A program made the translations under genes and the position numbers. This document shows, piece after piece, positions 1 through 7,717 of a DNA stretch of 64,000 bases (positions are counted from its first letter, which is position 1; the number at the start of each line of letters is the position of its first letter). The stretch comes from JAOPZW01 sp963707695 (GTDB lineage Bacteria > Actinomycetota > Thermoleophilia > Solirubrobacterales > Solirubrobacteraceae): the NCBI GenBank assembly GCA_963707695.1, contig CAVPQY010000003.1:558001-622000 (forward strand), read 5' to 3'. Under the pieces are notes generated by a model. It saw only the letters and a list, made by a program, of their open reading frames with translations. It was not told the origin of the DNA and did no database searches.

Positions 1-260
1 TCGCGGCCGAGCTCACGCAGCTCGGGCGCCTCGACGTCGCCGCCGGCTTCAGCGCCCAGCACCTCGTCGCCTTCCTGGCCACCGGCCTGACCCGCGACGG
101 CGAGCCGGCGCCCGAGCCCGAGGAGGTCGGCCTCACGCAGCGCGCCGTGACCCGCGCCGAGCTCGAGGAGCTCCTGCGGACCGGCGCGATCACCGACCAG
201 GCGACGGTCGCCGCCTACGGCCTGCTGCTGCTGCGCGAGCGCGGCCGCGCCGAGCGCTGA
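1..260 (+). CDS. NUDIX hydrolase, ADP-ribose pyrophosphatase type (3' end only)
   Basis: The first 85 codons in the window (frame beginning at base 3) are the C-terminal part of a gene that starts before it. The reading carries a stretch resembling the ADP-sugar pyrophosphatase branch of NUDIX enzymes: AAELTQLG, then AAGFSAQHLVAFLATGL, where the sugar-nucleotide enzymes usually have a conserved PG-S-E-hxF-A loop, and an acidic tail with a helix that typically closes the family fold. The NUDIX box itself (GX5EX7REUXEEXGU) would lie upstream and is not seen. Such enzymes cleave ADP-ribose to AMP and ribose 5-phosphate in the cytosol. It converges on the TetR-like gene and overlaps its end. The assignment rests on general similarity of the tail, so an unrelated NUDIX subfamily is possible. 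Confidence 0.55.
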   Translation, partial: AAELTQLGRLDVAAGFSAQHLVAFLATGLTRDGEPAPEPEEVGLTQRAVTRAELEELLRTGAITDQATVAAYGLLLLRERGRAER

Positions 261-884
261 GCGCCGCCCCGGCGCGGGCGCAGGCCGACGAGGAGCTGCT
301 CCACCGCCTCGCCGGTGAGCTCGGCGACCCGGTCGGGCGGGAGCATCCCGCCGTTGACGAGCGCCGCGAGCCCCTGCAGCGAGGCGAACAGCACGATGCC
401 GACCCGCTCGGGGTCGCCGGCCCGCAGCGCCCCGGTCGCCTGCCCCTCGGCGATCAGCCCGAGCATCACCGCGAACGCCCGCGTCGGCGGCCGCGCGCAG
501 GGCCGCGGCGTCGTCCCCGTCGCGGTGCTTGCCCGCGAACATCAGCTCGAGCAGCGCCCCGTGCCGGGTCGCGAACGTCACGTACGCCGCGGCCGCCGCC
601 GCCAGCCGGGCGTCGAAGGACGGGCCCGCCCCGTCCACGGCGCCGTGCAGGTCGCGTGCGAGGCGCTCGAACCCGTCCTGCGCCAGCGCGTCGAGCAGCG
701 CCCGGCGGTCGGCGAAGTGCCGGCGCGGCGCGGCGTGGCTGACGCCGACGGCGCGCGCGAGCTCGCGCAGCGAGAGCCCCTCGGCGCCGCGCTCGGCCAG
801 CGCGCGCTCGGCCTGCTCGAGCAGCGCCCTGCGCAGGTTGCCATGGTGGTAGGGCCGTCCGGCGCCGTCGACCACGCCCAGCAC
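215..884 (-). pseudogene. TetR-family regulator, broken by a +1 frameshift
   Basis: A GTG at 884 opens a typical TetR protein: helix-turn-helix around LRELARAVGVSHAAPRRHF (about residues 31-49), followed by FDARLAAAAAAYVTFATRHGALLELMF, a common core-helix pattern of this family. After GDDAALRAAADAG the frame is lost near bases 476-480; removing one G restores FAVMLGLIAEGQATGALRAGDPERVG and a normal end at 215. The two halves match the family so well that a single inserted base is the simplest explanation, either a sequencing error or a recent mutation. The gene is divergent from the dehydrogenase at 941 across a palindrome at 903-925, so it is the probable repressor of that gene and of itself. 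The ligand is unknown. Confidence 0.75.
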
Positions 885-902
885 CCTAGCCGATGAAGTT
901 GA

Positions 903-925
903 CGTTGACAGCATTGTTGTCAACG
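903..925. promoter_or_regulatory. Palindromic TetR operator between the divergent genes
   Basis: A 23-bp near-perfect palindrome with outer arms CGTTGACA and TGTCAACG and inner CA/TG matches. It overlies the -35 element of the dehydrogenase promoter and lies 18 bp from the GTG of the TetR gene, the usual place for a TetR-family autoregulatory site. Confidence 0.65.
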
Positions 926-933
926 CCTACATT
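905..933 (+). promoter_or_regulatory. Sigma70-type promoter of the dehydrogenase gene
   Basis: TTGACA at 905-910 and TACATT at 928-933 with exactly 17 bp between them. Transcription should start about 7 bp later, at or next to the ATG at 941, so the message is probably leaderless; there is no Shine-Dalgarno sequence before that ATG. Confidence 0.6.
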
Positions 934-940
934 CGGGCCC

Positions 941-1858
941 ATGCCCAAGTGGACCGCCAGCGACCTCCCCGCCCTCGACGGCCGCACCGTCGTCGTGACC
1001 GGCGCCAACAGCGGCATCGGCCGCGTCGCCGCCCGCGAGCTCGCGCGGGCCGGGGCCCGCGTCGTCCTCGCCGTCCGCGACACCGCCAAGGGCGAGCGGG
1101 CCGCCGCGGACATGCCCGGGACGACGGAGGTGCGGGCGCTCGACCTCTCCGACCTCGCGTCCGTCCGCGCCTTCGCCGGGGCCTGGGAGGGCGACCTCGA
1201 CGTCCTCGTCAACAACGCCGGCGTCATGGCCGTCCCCGAGGGTCGGACCAAGGACGGCTTCGAGCTGCAGATCGGGACGAACCACCTCGGACCCTTCGCG
1301 CTGACGAACCTCCTCCTGCCCCACGTCACCGATCGCGTGGTGACCGTCTCCTCCGGGGCGCATCGCATGGGCAAGATCCGCCTCGACGACCTCAACTGGG
1401 AGCAGGGCGGCTACGAGCGCTGGCGCGCCTACGGGCAGTCCAAGCTCGCCAACCTCCTCTTCACCCTCGAGCTGCAGCGGCGCCTGGCCGAGGCCGGCTC
1501 CGACGTGCGCGCGCTGGCCGCCCACCCCGGCTACGCCGCGACGAACCTCCAGAGCCGCACGGAGAACCTCCTGCAGAACACGCTCATGGCGATCGGCAAC
1601 CGCGTCATCGCCCAGAGCGAGGAGATGGGAGCGCTGCCGACGCTCTTCGCCGCGACGCAGGACCTCCCGGGCGCGAGCTACGTCGGCCCGGACGGCTTCG
1701 CCGAGCAGCGCGGGCACCCGACGCTCGTCGCGCGCAACGCGCGCGCGAGCGATCCCGAGACGGCGAAGCGGCTGTGGACCCTCTCCGAGCAGCTCACGGG
1801 CGTCACGTTCCCGCTGGGCTCGCGCAGCACCACGCCCGTCGTCATAGCCGCCCACTAG
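941..1858 (+). CDS. Short-chain dehydrogenase/reductase (retinol dehydrogenase-like)
   Basis: A 305-residue classical SDR. The Rossmann cofactor motif TGANSGIG lies at about residues 21-28, NNAG at about 92-95, and the catalytic Ser, Tyr and Lys appear as VTVSSGAHR and the YGQSK motif (YxxxK). The longer C-terminal part and the sequence LAAHPGYAATNLQ are typical of the light-dependent protochlorophyllide/retinol dehydrogenase-like branch, which reduces or oxidises lipophilic aldehydes, ketones or alcohols with NAD(P)H. An in-frame codon exists further upstream at 893, but the start at 941 is preferred because the promoter at 905-933 would begin transcription there. It is probably repressed by the divergent TetR protein and induced by an unknown small molecule. 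Confidence 0.85.
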   Translation: MPKWTASDLPALDGRTVVVTGANSGIGRVAARELARAGARVVLAVRDTAKGERAAADMPGTTEVRALDLSDLASVRAFAGAWEGDLDVLVNNAGVMAVPEGRTKDGFELQIGTNHLGPFALTNLLLPHVTDRVVTVSSGAHRMGKIRLDDLNWEQGGYERWRAYGQSKLANLLFTLELQRRLAEAGSDVRALAAHPGYAATNLQSRTENLLQNTLMAIGNRVIAQSEEMGALPTLFAATQDLPGASYVGPDGFAEQRGHPTLVARNARASDPETAKRLWTLSEQLTGVTFPLGSRSTTPVVIAAH

Positions 1859-1868
1859 CCTGTCGGCC

Positions 1869-2979
1869 ATGGCCGACGCTCCGAGGACCATCTCCTTCGC
1901 GCGGGGCGCCCCGTCGCTCGACATCGTCGACGTCGAGGGCCTCAAGGAGGCCGCCGCCGCGGCGTTCACGCAGGACCCCGCCGGCACGACGGCGTACGGG
2001 ACGGCGGTCGGCTACGTGCCCCTGCGCGAGTGGATCGCCGCCCGCCACGGCGTCGACCCCGCGCAGGTCCTGGTGACGAACGGCTCGATGCAGGCCGACG
2101 CCTTCCTCTTCGAGACCCTCGTCGGCGACGGGGACGACGTCGTCGTCGAGAAGCCGACCTACGACCGCACGCTGCTGAACCTCCGCTCGCTCGGCGCGAA
2201 CGTGCACGCGGTCAGCCTGGAGGCGGACGGGATCGACGTCGACGAGCTCGAGGCGCTGCTGGCCGACGGCCACGTCCCCAAGCTCGCGCACGTCATCCCG
2301 AACTTCCAGAACCCCGCGGGCTACACGCTGAGCGGCCCGAAGCGCGAGCGCCTCGTGGCGCTGGCCAAGCGGCACGGCTTCGTGCTCTTCGAGGACGACC
2401 CGTACGTCGACATCCGCTTCCGCGGCGAGCCCCTGCCGACGATGCTCTCGCTCGACGACAGCGGCGGCGTCGTCTACGCGTCCTCGTTCTCGAAGACCGT
2501 GTGCCCCGGCATCCGCGTCGGCTACCTCGTCGGCCCGGCGGCATTGATCGACGAGCTCCGCGCGCTCGCGACGAACACGTACATCTCGCCGAACATGGTC
2601 GCCCAGTCGATCGTCCACCGCTTCTGCGTCAGCGGGCGGCTGGACCGGTCGATCGCGACGGTCAAGGCCGCCCTGGCCGAGCGCGTGGACGTCCTCACGC
2701 AGGCGCTCGCGCGCGAGCTGCCCGAGGCGCGCTACGTCGCGCCCGGACGGCGGCTACTTCATGTGGGTGGAGCTGCCGGAGGAGATCGACGTCGATGCGC
2801 TCTTCCGCGAGGCCCAGGAGCGCGGCGTGCTCTTCGTGAAGGGCACGGACTTCCTGCTCGAGGGAGGTCGCAACACGCTGCGCCTGGCCTACTCCGGCGT
2901 GACGCCCGACGAGATCGCCGAGGGCGTCACCCGCCTGGCCTCCGCGGTGCGCGCCGTCGAGGCGAGCACGCCGGCCTAG
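1869..2979 (+). pseudogene. PLP-dependent class I/II aminotransferase, +1 frameshift near its 3' end
   Basis: The first 290 or so codons give a fold-type I aminotransferase of the 2-aminoadipate transaminase/MocR-core type: YGTAVGYVPLREWIA, the cofactor-stacking region VTNGSMQADAFLFETL, the conserved NPAGYTLS, the PLP-binding Asp/Tyr region FEDDPYVDIRF and the Schiff-base lysine in SSFSKTVCPGIRVGY. At about 2,742-2,748 one extra G breaks the frame; the next frame continues exactly as expected (DGGYFMWVELPEEIDVDALF) to a stop at 2,979. The intact protein would have about 369 residues, normal for the family. The enzyme transfers amino groups between amino acids and 2-oxo acids; the substrate cannot be told. 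The TSUP permease follows 4 bp later and may be co-transcribed. Confidence 0.8.
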
Positions 2980-2983
2980 CGGC

Positions 2984-3748
2984 TTGGCGCTCGTCGTCGT
3001 CGCGCTGGCCTGCGGGGCGGCGCTGCAGTCCGCGACCGGGTTCGGCTTCAGCCTGCTGGCCGCGCCGCTGCTCTTCGCCGCCCTCGAGCCGCCCCAGGCC
3101 GTCGGGCTCCTGGCCGCGCTCGGCCTGCTCGTCAACGCGCTGACGCTCGGCGCCGAGCGGCGCCGCCCGGCGCCGCTGGCCGGCGACGTCCGCGCGATCC
3201 TGCTCGCCGCGCCCGCCGGTGCCCTGCTGGGCGTGGTGGTGCTGCGCTCGCTCGACGCCCTCGCGCTGCAGCTCCTGGTCAGCGCCGCCGTCGTGGCCGC
3301 GCTGGCCGCCCGGCGCGCGCCGCGGCGCGGGCCCGTCGCAGCGCCCGCGGCGACCGGGCCGGCGGCGGCGAGGCCGGCGTGGTCGGCGCCGCTGGCCGGG
3401 CTGCTGGCCGGCGGCCTGGGCACGTCGACGTCGACGTCCGGGCCACCCCTGCTGCTGCACCTGCTCGGTCGCGGGGCGCACCCGGCGACCGTGCGGGACA
3501 CGCTCTCGGTCTGCTTCCTCGGCCTCGGGCTGCTGAGCCCCATCGTGCTGCTGGCGACCCGCACGCCGGGCGCGGTCCCCGACCCGCGGCTGCTCGCCCT
3601 CGGGGCGCCGGCCATCCTCGCGGGCCACCTCGCCGGGCGGCGCGGGTTCGCCCGCCTCGTCGCCCGCGGACACTACGAGCGCGCGGTCACCGCCCTGCTG
3701 CTGGTCGCGGTCCTCGCCGGCCTGGCCGGCGTCGTCCTCGGCGCCTAG
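2984..3748 (+). CDS. TSUP (TauE/SafE) family membrane permease
   Basis: A 254-residue, very hydrophobic protein with about eight predicted membrane helices in two halves, each beginning with the small-residue-rich segment of the TauE/SafE family (ALQSATGFGFSLLAAPLL in the first, LAGLLAGGLGTSTSTSGPPLLLHLL in the second). Family members export sulfite, sulfoacetate or other organosulfur and carboxylate anions across the inner membrane. The start is a TTG 4 bp behind the aminotransferase stop, which suggests translational coupling. The linker between the halves is rich in Ala, Pro and Arg. The 3' end overlaps the convergent DtxR-like gene by 4 bp, with the two stop codons sharing a CTAG. The transported substrate is unknown. 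Confidence 0.8.
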   Translation: MALVVVALACGAALQSATGFGFSLLAAPLLFAALEPPQAVGLLAALGLLVNALTLGAERRRPAPLAGDVRAILLAAPAGALLGVVVLRSLDALALQLLVSAAVVAALAARRAPRRGPVAAPAATGPAAARPAWSAPLAGLLAGGLGTSTSTSGPPLLLHLLGRGAHPATVRDTLSVCFLGLGLLSPIVLLATRTPGAVPDPRLLALGAPAILAGHLAGRRGFARLVARGHYERAVTALLLVAVLAGLAGVVLGA

Positions 3749-4474
3749 CGCCCGTACTTCTCCTGCGCGAGCACGAGCGACTCGGGCAGGGCGGTGCGCG
3801 GCGGCGGGGACGGGTCGGCCACGACGGAGACCGTCTCCGCGACGCTGCGGGTCACGGCCACGCGCTCGCCGTCCGCGCGCCCGGACCACGACCTCGCCGC
3901 CCTCGTCGGCGGCGGCGACGACGCCCTCCATGCCCGGCTCGAGCCCGGAGGCCTTGAGGTAGTGCAGGAGGTCCTCGGCCTCGTTCTCGAAGCGCAGGAT
4001 CCGGACGCTCGCACCGTCGGCGACGTCGGCCAGCGGCACGCCGTCGATGCGCTTGCCGACGTGGATCGGGTGCCCGTGCGGGCAGGTCTTCGCGTCGCCG
4101 ATCGCGGCCAGCATGCGCGCCTCGAGCACCGGCGACATCGCGTGCTCGAGCCGCTCGGCCTCCTCGTGGACCTCGTCCCAGGGGATGCCGAGCACGTCGG
4201 TGAGGAAGCGCTCGATGAGCCGGTGGCGGCGCACGATGCCCTCCGCGTGCCCGAGCCCCTCGTCGGTGAACGAGATGGTCTTCGAGGCGGAGCGCTCGAT
4301 GTAGCCGTCGCGCTCCAGGCGGCCGATCATCTCGTGCACCGTCGGCGGCGAGAGCTGCATGGCCCGGGCGACGTTCGCGCCGGTCATCGGAAGGCCGGCC
4401 TCCTGCAGCCAGAACAGCGTCTGGAGGTACTCCTCCTCGGCGATCGTCGCGTGCGTCGCGGCCATGTCCGCCAT
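3745..4474 (-). pseudogene. DtxR/MntR-family metal-dependent regulator, +1 frameshift
   Basis: From the ATG at 4,474 the reading gives a full DtxR-type winged helix (YLQTLFWLQEAGLPMTG, then LSPPTVHEMIGRLERDGYIER) and a dimerisation/metal-binding domain with HRLIERFLTDVLGIPWDEVHEEAERLEHAMS, whose His and Glu residues are the usual Mn/Fe ligands, then the CPHGHPI motif of the family. A C-terminal FeoA/SH3-like domain begins at VRILRFENEAEDLLHYL. The frame is lost at about 3,878-3,882; dropping one base gives RADGERVAVTRSVAETVSVV and the natural end at 3,745. The intact protein, about 240 residues, would repress metal uptake genes when loaded with Fe(II) or Mn(II). A second ATG nine bases inside (MAATH) is an alternative start. 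No metal transporter lies nearby. Confidence 0.8.
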
Positions 4475-4512
4475 CGTATCCCCGCGCCGACGGCCGGGTA
4501 GGCTGCGCCGCC

Positions 4513-5310
4513 ATGCAGATCACGCCGGGCACGCGCGCGTTCATCACGGGCGCCTCGCGCGGGATCGGCGCGGCGCTGGCCGAAGCGCTCGCCGCCCGCG
4601 GCGCGGTCGTCGGCCTGGCCGCCCGGTCGGCCGGCGAGCTCGACGCGCTCGCCGCCCGCCTGCCGGGAACGCACCACGTGCTGCCCTGCGACGTGGGTGA
4701 CGAGCGGTCCGTCCACGACGCGCTCGAGCGCTTCGTCGCGCAGGCCGGCGGGCTCGACCTCCTCGTCGCCAACGCCGGGATCACCCACTACGGCCCGTTC
4801 CGCGACCAGCCGCTGGCGGACGCCGAGGCGATGACCCGGGTGAACTGGCTCGGCACGCTCTACACCGTCCACCACGGCCTGCCGCACCTCCTCGACGCCG
4901 CGCACGGCCACGTCGTCGTCGTCTCCTCGGGCGCGGCGCTGCGGTCGTTCCCGTGGGCGGCGGTCTACGGGGCGACGAAGGCGGCGCAGCGGATGTTCGC
5001 CGAGGCGCTGCGGCACGAGCTCAGCGGGACGGGGGTGTCCCTGACCACGGTGTACCCGGGGGAGATCGCCACGTCGCTGCACGAGCACGAGAAGGACCGC
5101 ATGCCCGACTGGTACCGCGGCGGCCCGGCGGCCGTCCCCGCGAGCGACCTGGCCGCGAAGGTCCTCGACGGCGTCGAGGCCGACGCCCGCTCCGTCGTGC
5201 ACCCGCCGGCCGTGCGGCTGCTCGGCGCCCTGCACAACACCGCCCCGCGCGCCTCCGACGCGCTGCTGCGCCGCCTCCGCGGCGGCACCGCCGCGCCGCG
5301 CCGCGATTGA
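4513..5310 (+). CDS. Short-chain dehydrogenase/reductase
   Basis: A 265-residue SDR starting at ATG 4,513. It shows the cofactor motif TGASRGIG (about residues 14-21), NAG in VANAGITHYGPF, the Ser in VVVSSGAALR and YGATK as YxxxK, then the PG-motif VYPGEIATS that closes the active site. This layout fits the 3-ketodihydrosphingosine/DltE-like and general oxidoreductase group; the exact substrate is not evident. The start lies 38 bp from the divergent DtxR-like gene, so the two share a short promoter region. Its stop is one base before the GTG of the small gene at 5,312, so they are probably translated from one message. Confidence 0.85.
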   Translation: MQITPGTRAFITGASRGIGAALAEALAARGAVVGLAARSAGELDALAARLPGTHHVLPCDVGDERSVHDALERFVAQAGGLDLLVANAGITHYGPFRDQPLADAEAMTRVNWLGTLYTVHHGLPHLLDAAHGHVVVVSSGAALRSFPWAAVYGATKAAQRMFAEALRHELSGTGVSLTTVYPGEIATSLHEHEKDRMPDWYRGGPAAVPASDLAAKVLDGVEADARSVVHPPAVRLLGALHNTAPRASDALLRRLRGGTAAPRRD

Positions 5311-5311
5311 C

Positions 5312-5632
5312 GTGACGAGCTTCGAGGACGCCGTCGCCGTCCTGCGCGCCTGGGTGGGCGACCCCGTGCTCGTCCGCCTCGACCCCGACGGGGCGGTCAT
5401 GCGCGGCCGGCTGCAGGAGGCCGACGCGGCGGGGCTCGACGGCGCGGCCTTCGCGCTGGCCGACGAGGACGGGCGGGTGACCGCGACGGGCCTCGCCATC
5501 GCGCTGTTCCGCGACGCGGCCCGCGTCGTCGACCGCGGCCGGGGCCACCTCGTCGTCGAGCAGGGCCGCGTCCGCATCACGGTGCGCCGCTACCCCGACG
5601 CGCCGGACGCGCCGGACGCGCCGGACGCCTAG
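5312..5632 (+). CDS. Hypothetical protein with PDA-repeat tail
   Basis: A 106-residue soluble protein, beginning with GTG directly after the dehydrogenase stop (TGACGTG), so it is very probably the second gene of a two-gene operon. I recognise no family. It has an acidic N-terminal helix (FEDAVAVLRAWVGDPVLV), alternating short beta-like segments and a basic C-terminal part (GRVRITVRRYP), suggesting a small alpha/beta or beta-barrel domain. The last nine residues are three copies of PDA encoded by a 9-bp tandem repeat (GACGCGCCG-like) at about 5,597-5,629, which could vary in copy number by slippage. It overlaps the LysR gene end by 4 bp. Confidence 0.6.
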   Translation: MTSFEDAVAVLRAWVGDPVLVRLDPDGAVMRGRLQEADAAGLDGAAFALADEDGRVTATGLAIALFRDAARVVDRGRGHLVVEQGRVRITVRRYPDAPDAPDAPDA

Positions 5633-6582
5633 GCCGCCGTGCCGGGGCGGCGGCGGCGGGGCGGCTTGGAGCGCAGCGCCTCGGCCTGCGCGGTGAGGCG
5701 CTCCCGGGCCAGGCGCACGAACTCGCGCGTGGCCGGGGACACCCGCGCGTCGCGGCGCGAGATGAACGCGAAGGTGTCGAACACCGGCGGGTCGAACGGC
5801 ACCCAGCCCAGCCGGCGCGGGATCCGGCGACCCAGCGCCAGCAGCGTCGAGCGCGACACGATCGTGTCGCCCATCCCGCGCGCCGCGAGGTCGATGGCCG
5901 CCTCGACGTCCTCGACGTCGATCTGGGGCTCGAGGGTGACGCCGGCGCGCTGGGCCAGCTCGGCGAGGTGGCGCCGGGTGGGGTCCTCCGCGCCGTAGCT
6001 GGCCTCGGACAGGATGAGCGGCGCCTGCGCGAGCGCCTCGATCGTCATCGCGCGGCGCACCCGCGCGGCGATCGCGCTGACATAGACCAGCTCGTCCTCC
6101 ATGATCGGCTGGACGTCGAGGCCGCGGTCGTCGATCGGCAGGACCACCATGCCGGCCTCGAGCTCGCCGTCGCGCACCGCCTCGACGACCTCGCTGGAGT
6201 TCTGGCCCACGACACGCACGCGCACCCCGGGGTAGCGCCGGCGGAAGTCGGCGATGAAGTCCGAGCCCGGGAAGAACCGCGCGGTTCCCCAGGTCCCGAA
6301 GGTCGCGATCCCGCCGCGCAGCCCGCGCACCGCCGACACGGACTCCCGCGCGGCCTCGACGTCCGCGAGGACGCGCTCGGCGTGCGGGCGCAGCTCACGC
6401 CCGGCCTCGGTGAGGACGAGCCCGCGCCCGACCCGGGTGAAGAGCGCCACGCCGAGCTCGGCCTCGAGCCGGCGCACCTGCTCGGACAGCGAGGGCTGCG
6501 CGAGGTGCAGCTCCTCGGCGGCGGCCGAGAACGAGCCGCGCCCGGTCGCCGCCAGGAAGTAGCGGAGCTGCTGCAACGTCAA
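5629..6582 (-). CDS. LysR-family transcriptional regulator
   Basis: A 317-residue LysR protein. The winged helix-turn-helix occupies residues 1-60 (LQQLRYFLAATGRGSFSAAAEELHLAQPSLSEQVRRLE), followed by the linker helix and a type-2 periplasmic-binding-like effector domain (GTWGTARFFPGSDFIADFRRRYPGVRVRV; ELEAGMVVLPIDDRGLDV). It ends in a basic tail (SKPPRRRRPGTAA). The start is TTG at 6,582; a second TTG two codons in is possible. It is divergent from the 34-codon gene at 6,653, with two direct repeats and an inverted repeat between them, so it may regulate itself and that gene. The effector is unknown. Confidence 0.9.
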   Translation of the reverse strand: MTLQQLRYFLAATGRGSFSAAAEELHLAQPSLSEQVRRLEAELGVALFTRVGRGLVLTEAGRELRPHAERVLADVEAARESVSAVRGLRGGIATFGTWGTARFFPGSDFIADFRRRYPGVRVRVVGQNSSEVVEAVRDGELEAGMVVLPIDDRGLDVQPIMEDELVYVSAIAARVRRAMTIEALAQAPLILSEASYGAEDPTRRHLAELAQRAGVTLEPQIDVEDVEAAIDLAARGMGDTIVSRSTLLALGRRIPRRLGWVPFDPPVFDTFAFISRRDARVSPATREFVRLARERLTAQAEALRSKPPRRRRPGTAA

Positions 6583-6640
6583 GGCTCCCCCTTTGGCTCG
6601 TCGAGGACGTCAAGGCTACCGCAGGGAGAACAGCCGTTCT
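6576..6640. promoter_or_regulatory. Repeat cluster in the LysR divergent region
   Basis: ACGTCAAGGCT occurs at 6,576-6,586 and again at 6,607-6,617, 31 bp apart (three helical turns). An inverted repeat AGAAC-4-GTTCT lies at 6,627-6,640. Spaced elements like these are typical of LysR binding regions, but no experiment supports this here. Confidence 0.4.
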
Positions 6641-6652
6641 ACCATCCGGTGC

Positions 6653-6757
6653 ATGCTCTCCCTCCTCTCCTTCGTCGCCGTCATCGGGGCGCTGGACGTC
6701 GCCGCCATGAAGTGGGGCGCGGACAGCCGCACCGACGACCCGCGCCGCAACTGGTAG
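6653..6757 (+). CDS. Small conserved-looking protein, 34 residues
   Basis: ATG 6,653 to TAG 6,757 encodes a short protein with a hydrophobic N-terminal half (LLSFVAVIGALDVAAM) and a polar end KWGADSRTDDPRRNW. A tail with GADSR and a final DP/DH-RR-(N/D)-W is, from memory, seen in many tiny actinobacterial proteins of unknown function, so this is probably a real gene. Codon third positions are G or C throughout, as in neighbouring genes. There is no clear Shine-Dalgarno sequence. It sits alone between LysR and the DNA ligase. The N-terminal half could be a short membrane helix, with the charged tail in the cytosol. Confidence 0.6.
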   Translation: MLSLLSFVAVIGALDVAAMKWGADSRTDDPRRNW

Positions 6758-6790
6758 CCCGGCCGTCGGCGGGCACTACGCTGCCCGCCC

Positions 6791-7717
6791 ATGGCGCTCC
6801 CACTCCGCTCCCCCGTCCTCCCGCAGCTCGCGCGCTCGCGTGACGCGCTGCCGACGGGGGACGGCTGGGCCTACGAGCCCAAGCTCGACGGGTTCCGCGC
6901 GATCGCCTTCGTCGACGGCGACGAGGTCGAGCTCCAGTCGCGCAACGGCAAGCCGCTGACCCGCTACTTCCCCGAGGTCGCGGCCTCCCTGCCGGCCGGC
7001 CGCTACGTGCTGGACGGCGAGATCGTCGCCTCCTCCTTCGACACGCTCGGCCAGCGCATCCACCCGGCCAAGTCGCGGATCGACCGGCTCGCCGCCGAGA
7101 CGCCCGCGCGCCTGGTCGCCTTCGACCTGCTGGCCCGCGACGACGACGTCCTGCTCGAGCTGCCCTACCTCGAGCGCCGCGCCGCGCTCGAGGCCCTCGG
7201 CGGCCTCGAGCTGACCCCGGTCGTCCGGACGGCGGACGAGGCCGAGCGCTGGCTGCACGAGGAGGAGGGCGTGATCGCCAAGGAGGCCGAGGGCGCCTAC
7301 CACCCCGGCGAGCGCGTCGGGATGGTCAAGGTCAAGCGGGTCAGGACGATCGACGCCGTCGTCATGGGCTGGCGCCCGGGCAAGGCCGAGGGCACGCTCG
7401 GGGCGCTCATCCTCGGCCTCTACGGCGAGGACGGCCGCCTGCGCGAGGTCGGCCACTCCTCGGGCTTCACCGCCCGCGAGAAGCGCGAGCTCGTCGGGAA
7501 GCTCGCCCCCTACGAGACCGGCGAGCGCGGGAGCGGCGAGCCCTCGCGCTGGTCGGCCGGGCGCAACCTGGAGTGGATCGGCCTGCGCCCGGAGCTCGTC
7601 GTCGAGGTCACGTTCGACCACGTCTCGGACGGCCGGATCCGCCATGGGACCAAGGTGCAGCGCTGGCGCGACGACAAGCCGCCGGCCGCCTGCACCCTGG
7701 ACCAGCTCGACGGCTAG
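6791..7717 (+). CDS. ligC: ATP-dependent DNA ligase, compact LigC type
   Basis: A 308-residue ATP-dependent ligase. The adenylated lysine is K31 in motif I (EPKLDGFRA); motif III is YVLDGEIV, motif IV EGVIAKE and motif V MVKVKRVRT, followed by an OB-fold part (AVVMGWRPGKAEGTLGALILGL). It lacks the N-terminal DNA-binding, polymerase and nuclease domains of LigD and of LigB, so it matches the short LigC class of actinobacteria. These enzymes seal nicks in DNA, in some species as a backup in double-strand-break or excision repair. No Ku or primase-polymerase gene lies beside it. Its stop overlaps the convergent PaaK-like gene by 4 bp. Confidence 0.85.
   Translation: MALPLRSPVLPQLARSRDALPTGDGWAYEPKLDGFRAIAFVDGDEVELQSRNGKPLTRYFPEVAASLPAGRYVLDGEIVASSFDTLGQRIHPAKSRIDRLAAETPARLVAFDLLARDDDVLLELPYLERRAALEALGGLELTPVVRTADEAERWLHEEEGVIAKEAEGAYHPGERVGMVKVKRVRTIDAVVMGWRPGKAEGTLGALILGLYGEDGRLREVGHSSGFTAREKRELVGKLAPYETGERGSGEPSRWSAGRNLEWIGLRPELVVEVTFDHVSDGRIRHGTKVQRWRDDKPPAACTLDQLDG

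Noticed and set aside
2742..2748. Programmed +1 frameshift at a CCC-G site
   Set aside because: Other frameshifts in the window do not share a slippery motif, so an inserted base is simpler.
5597..5629. Coding microsatellite as phase-variation switch
   Set aside because: The 9-bp repeat is a multiple of three, so copy changes would not alter the frame; kept only as a note in the gene entry.
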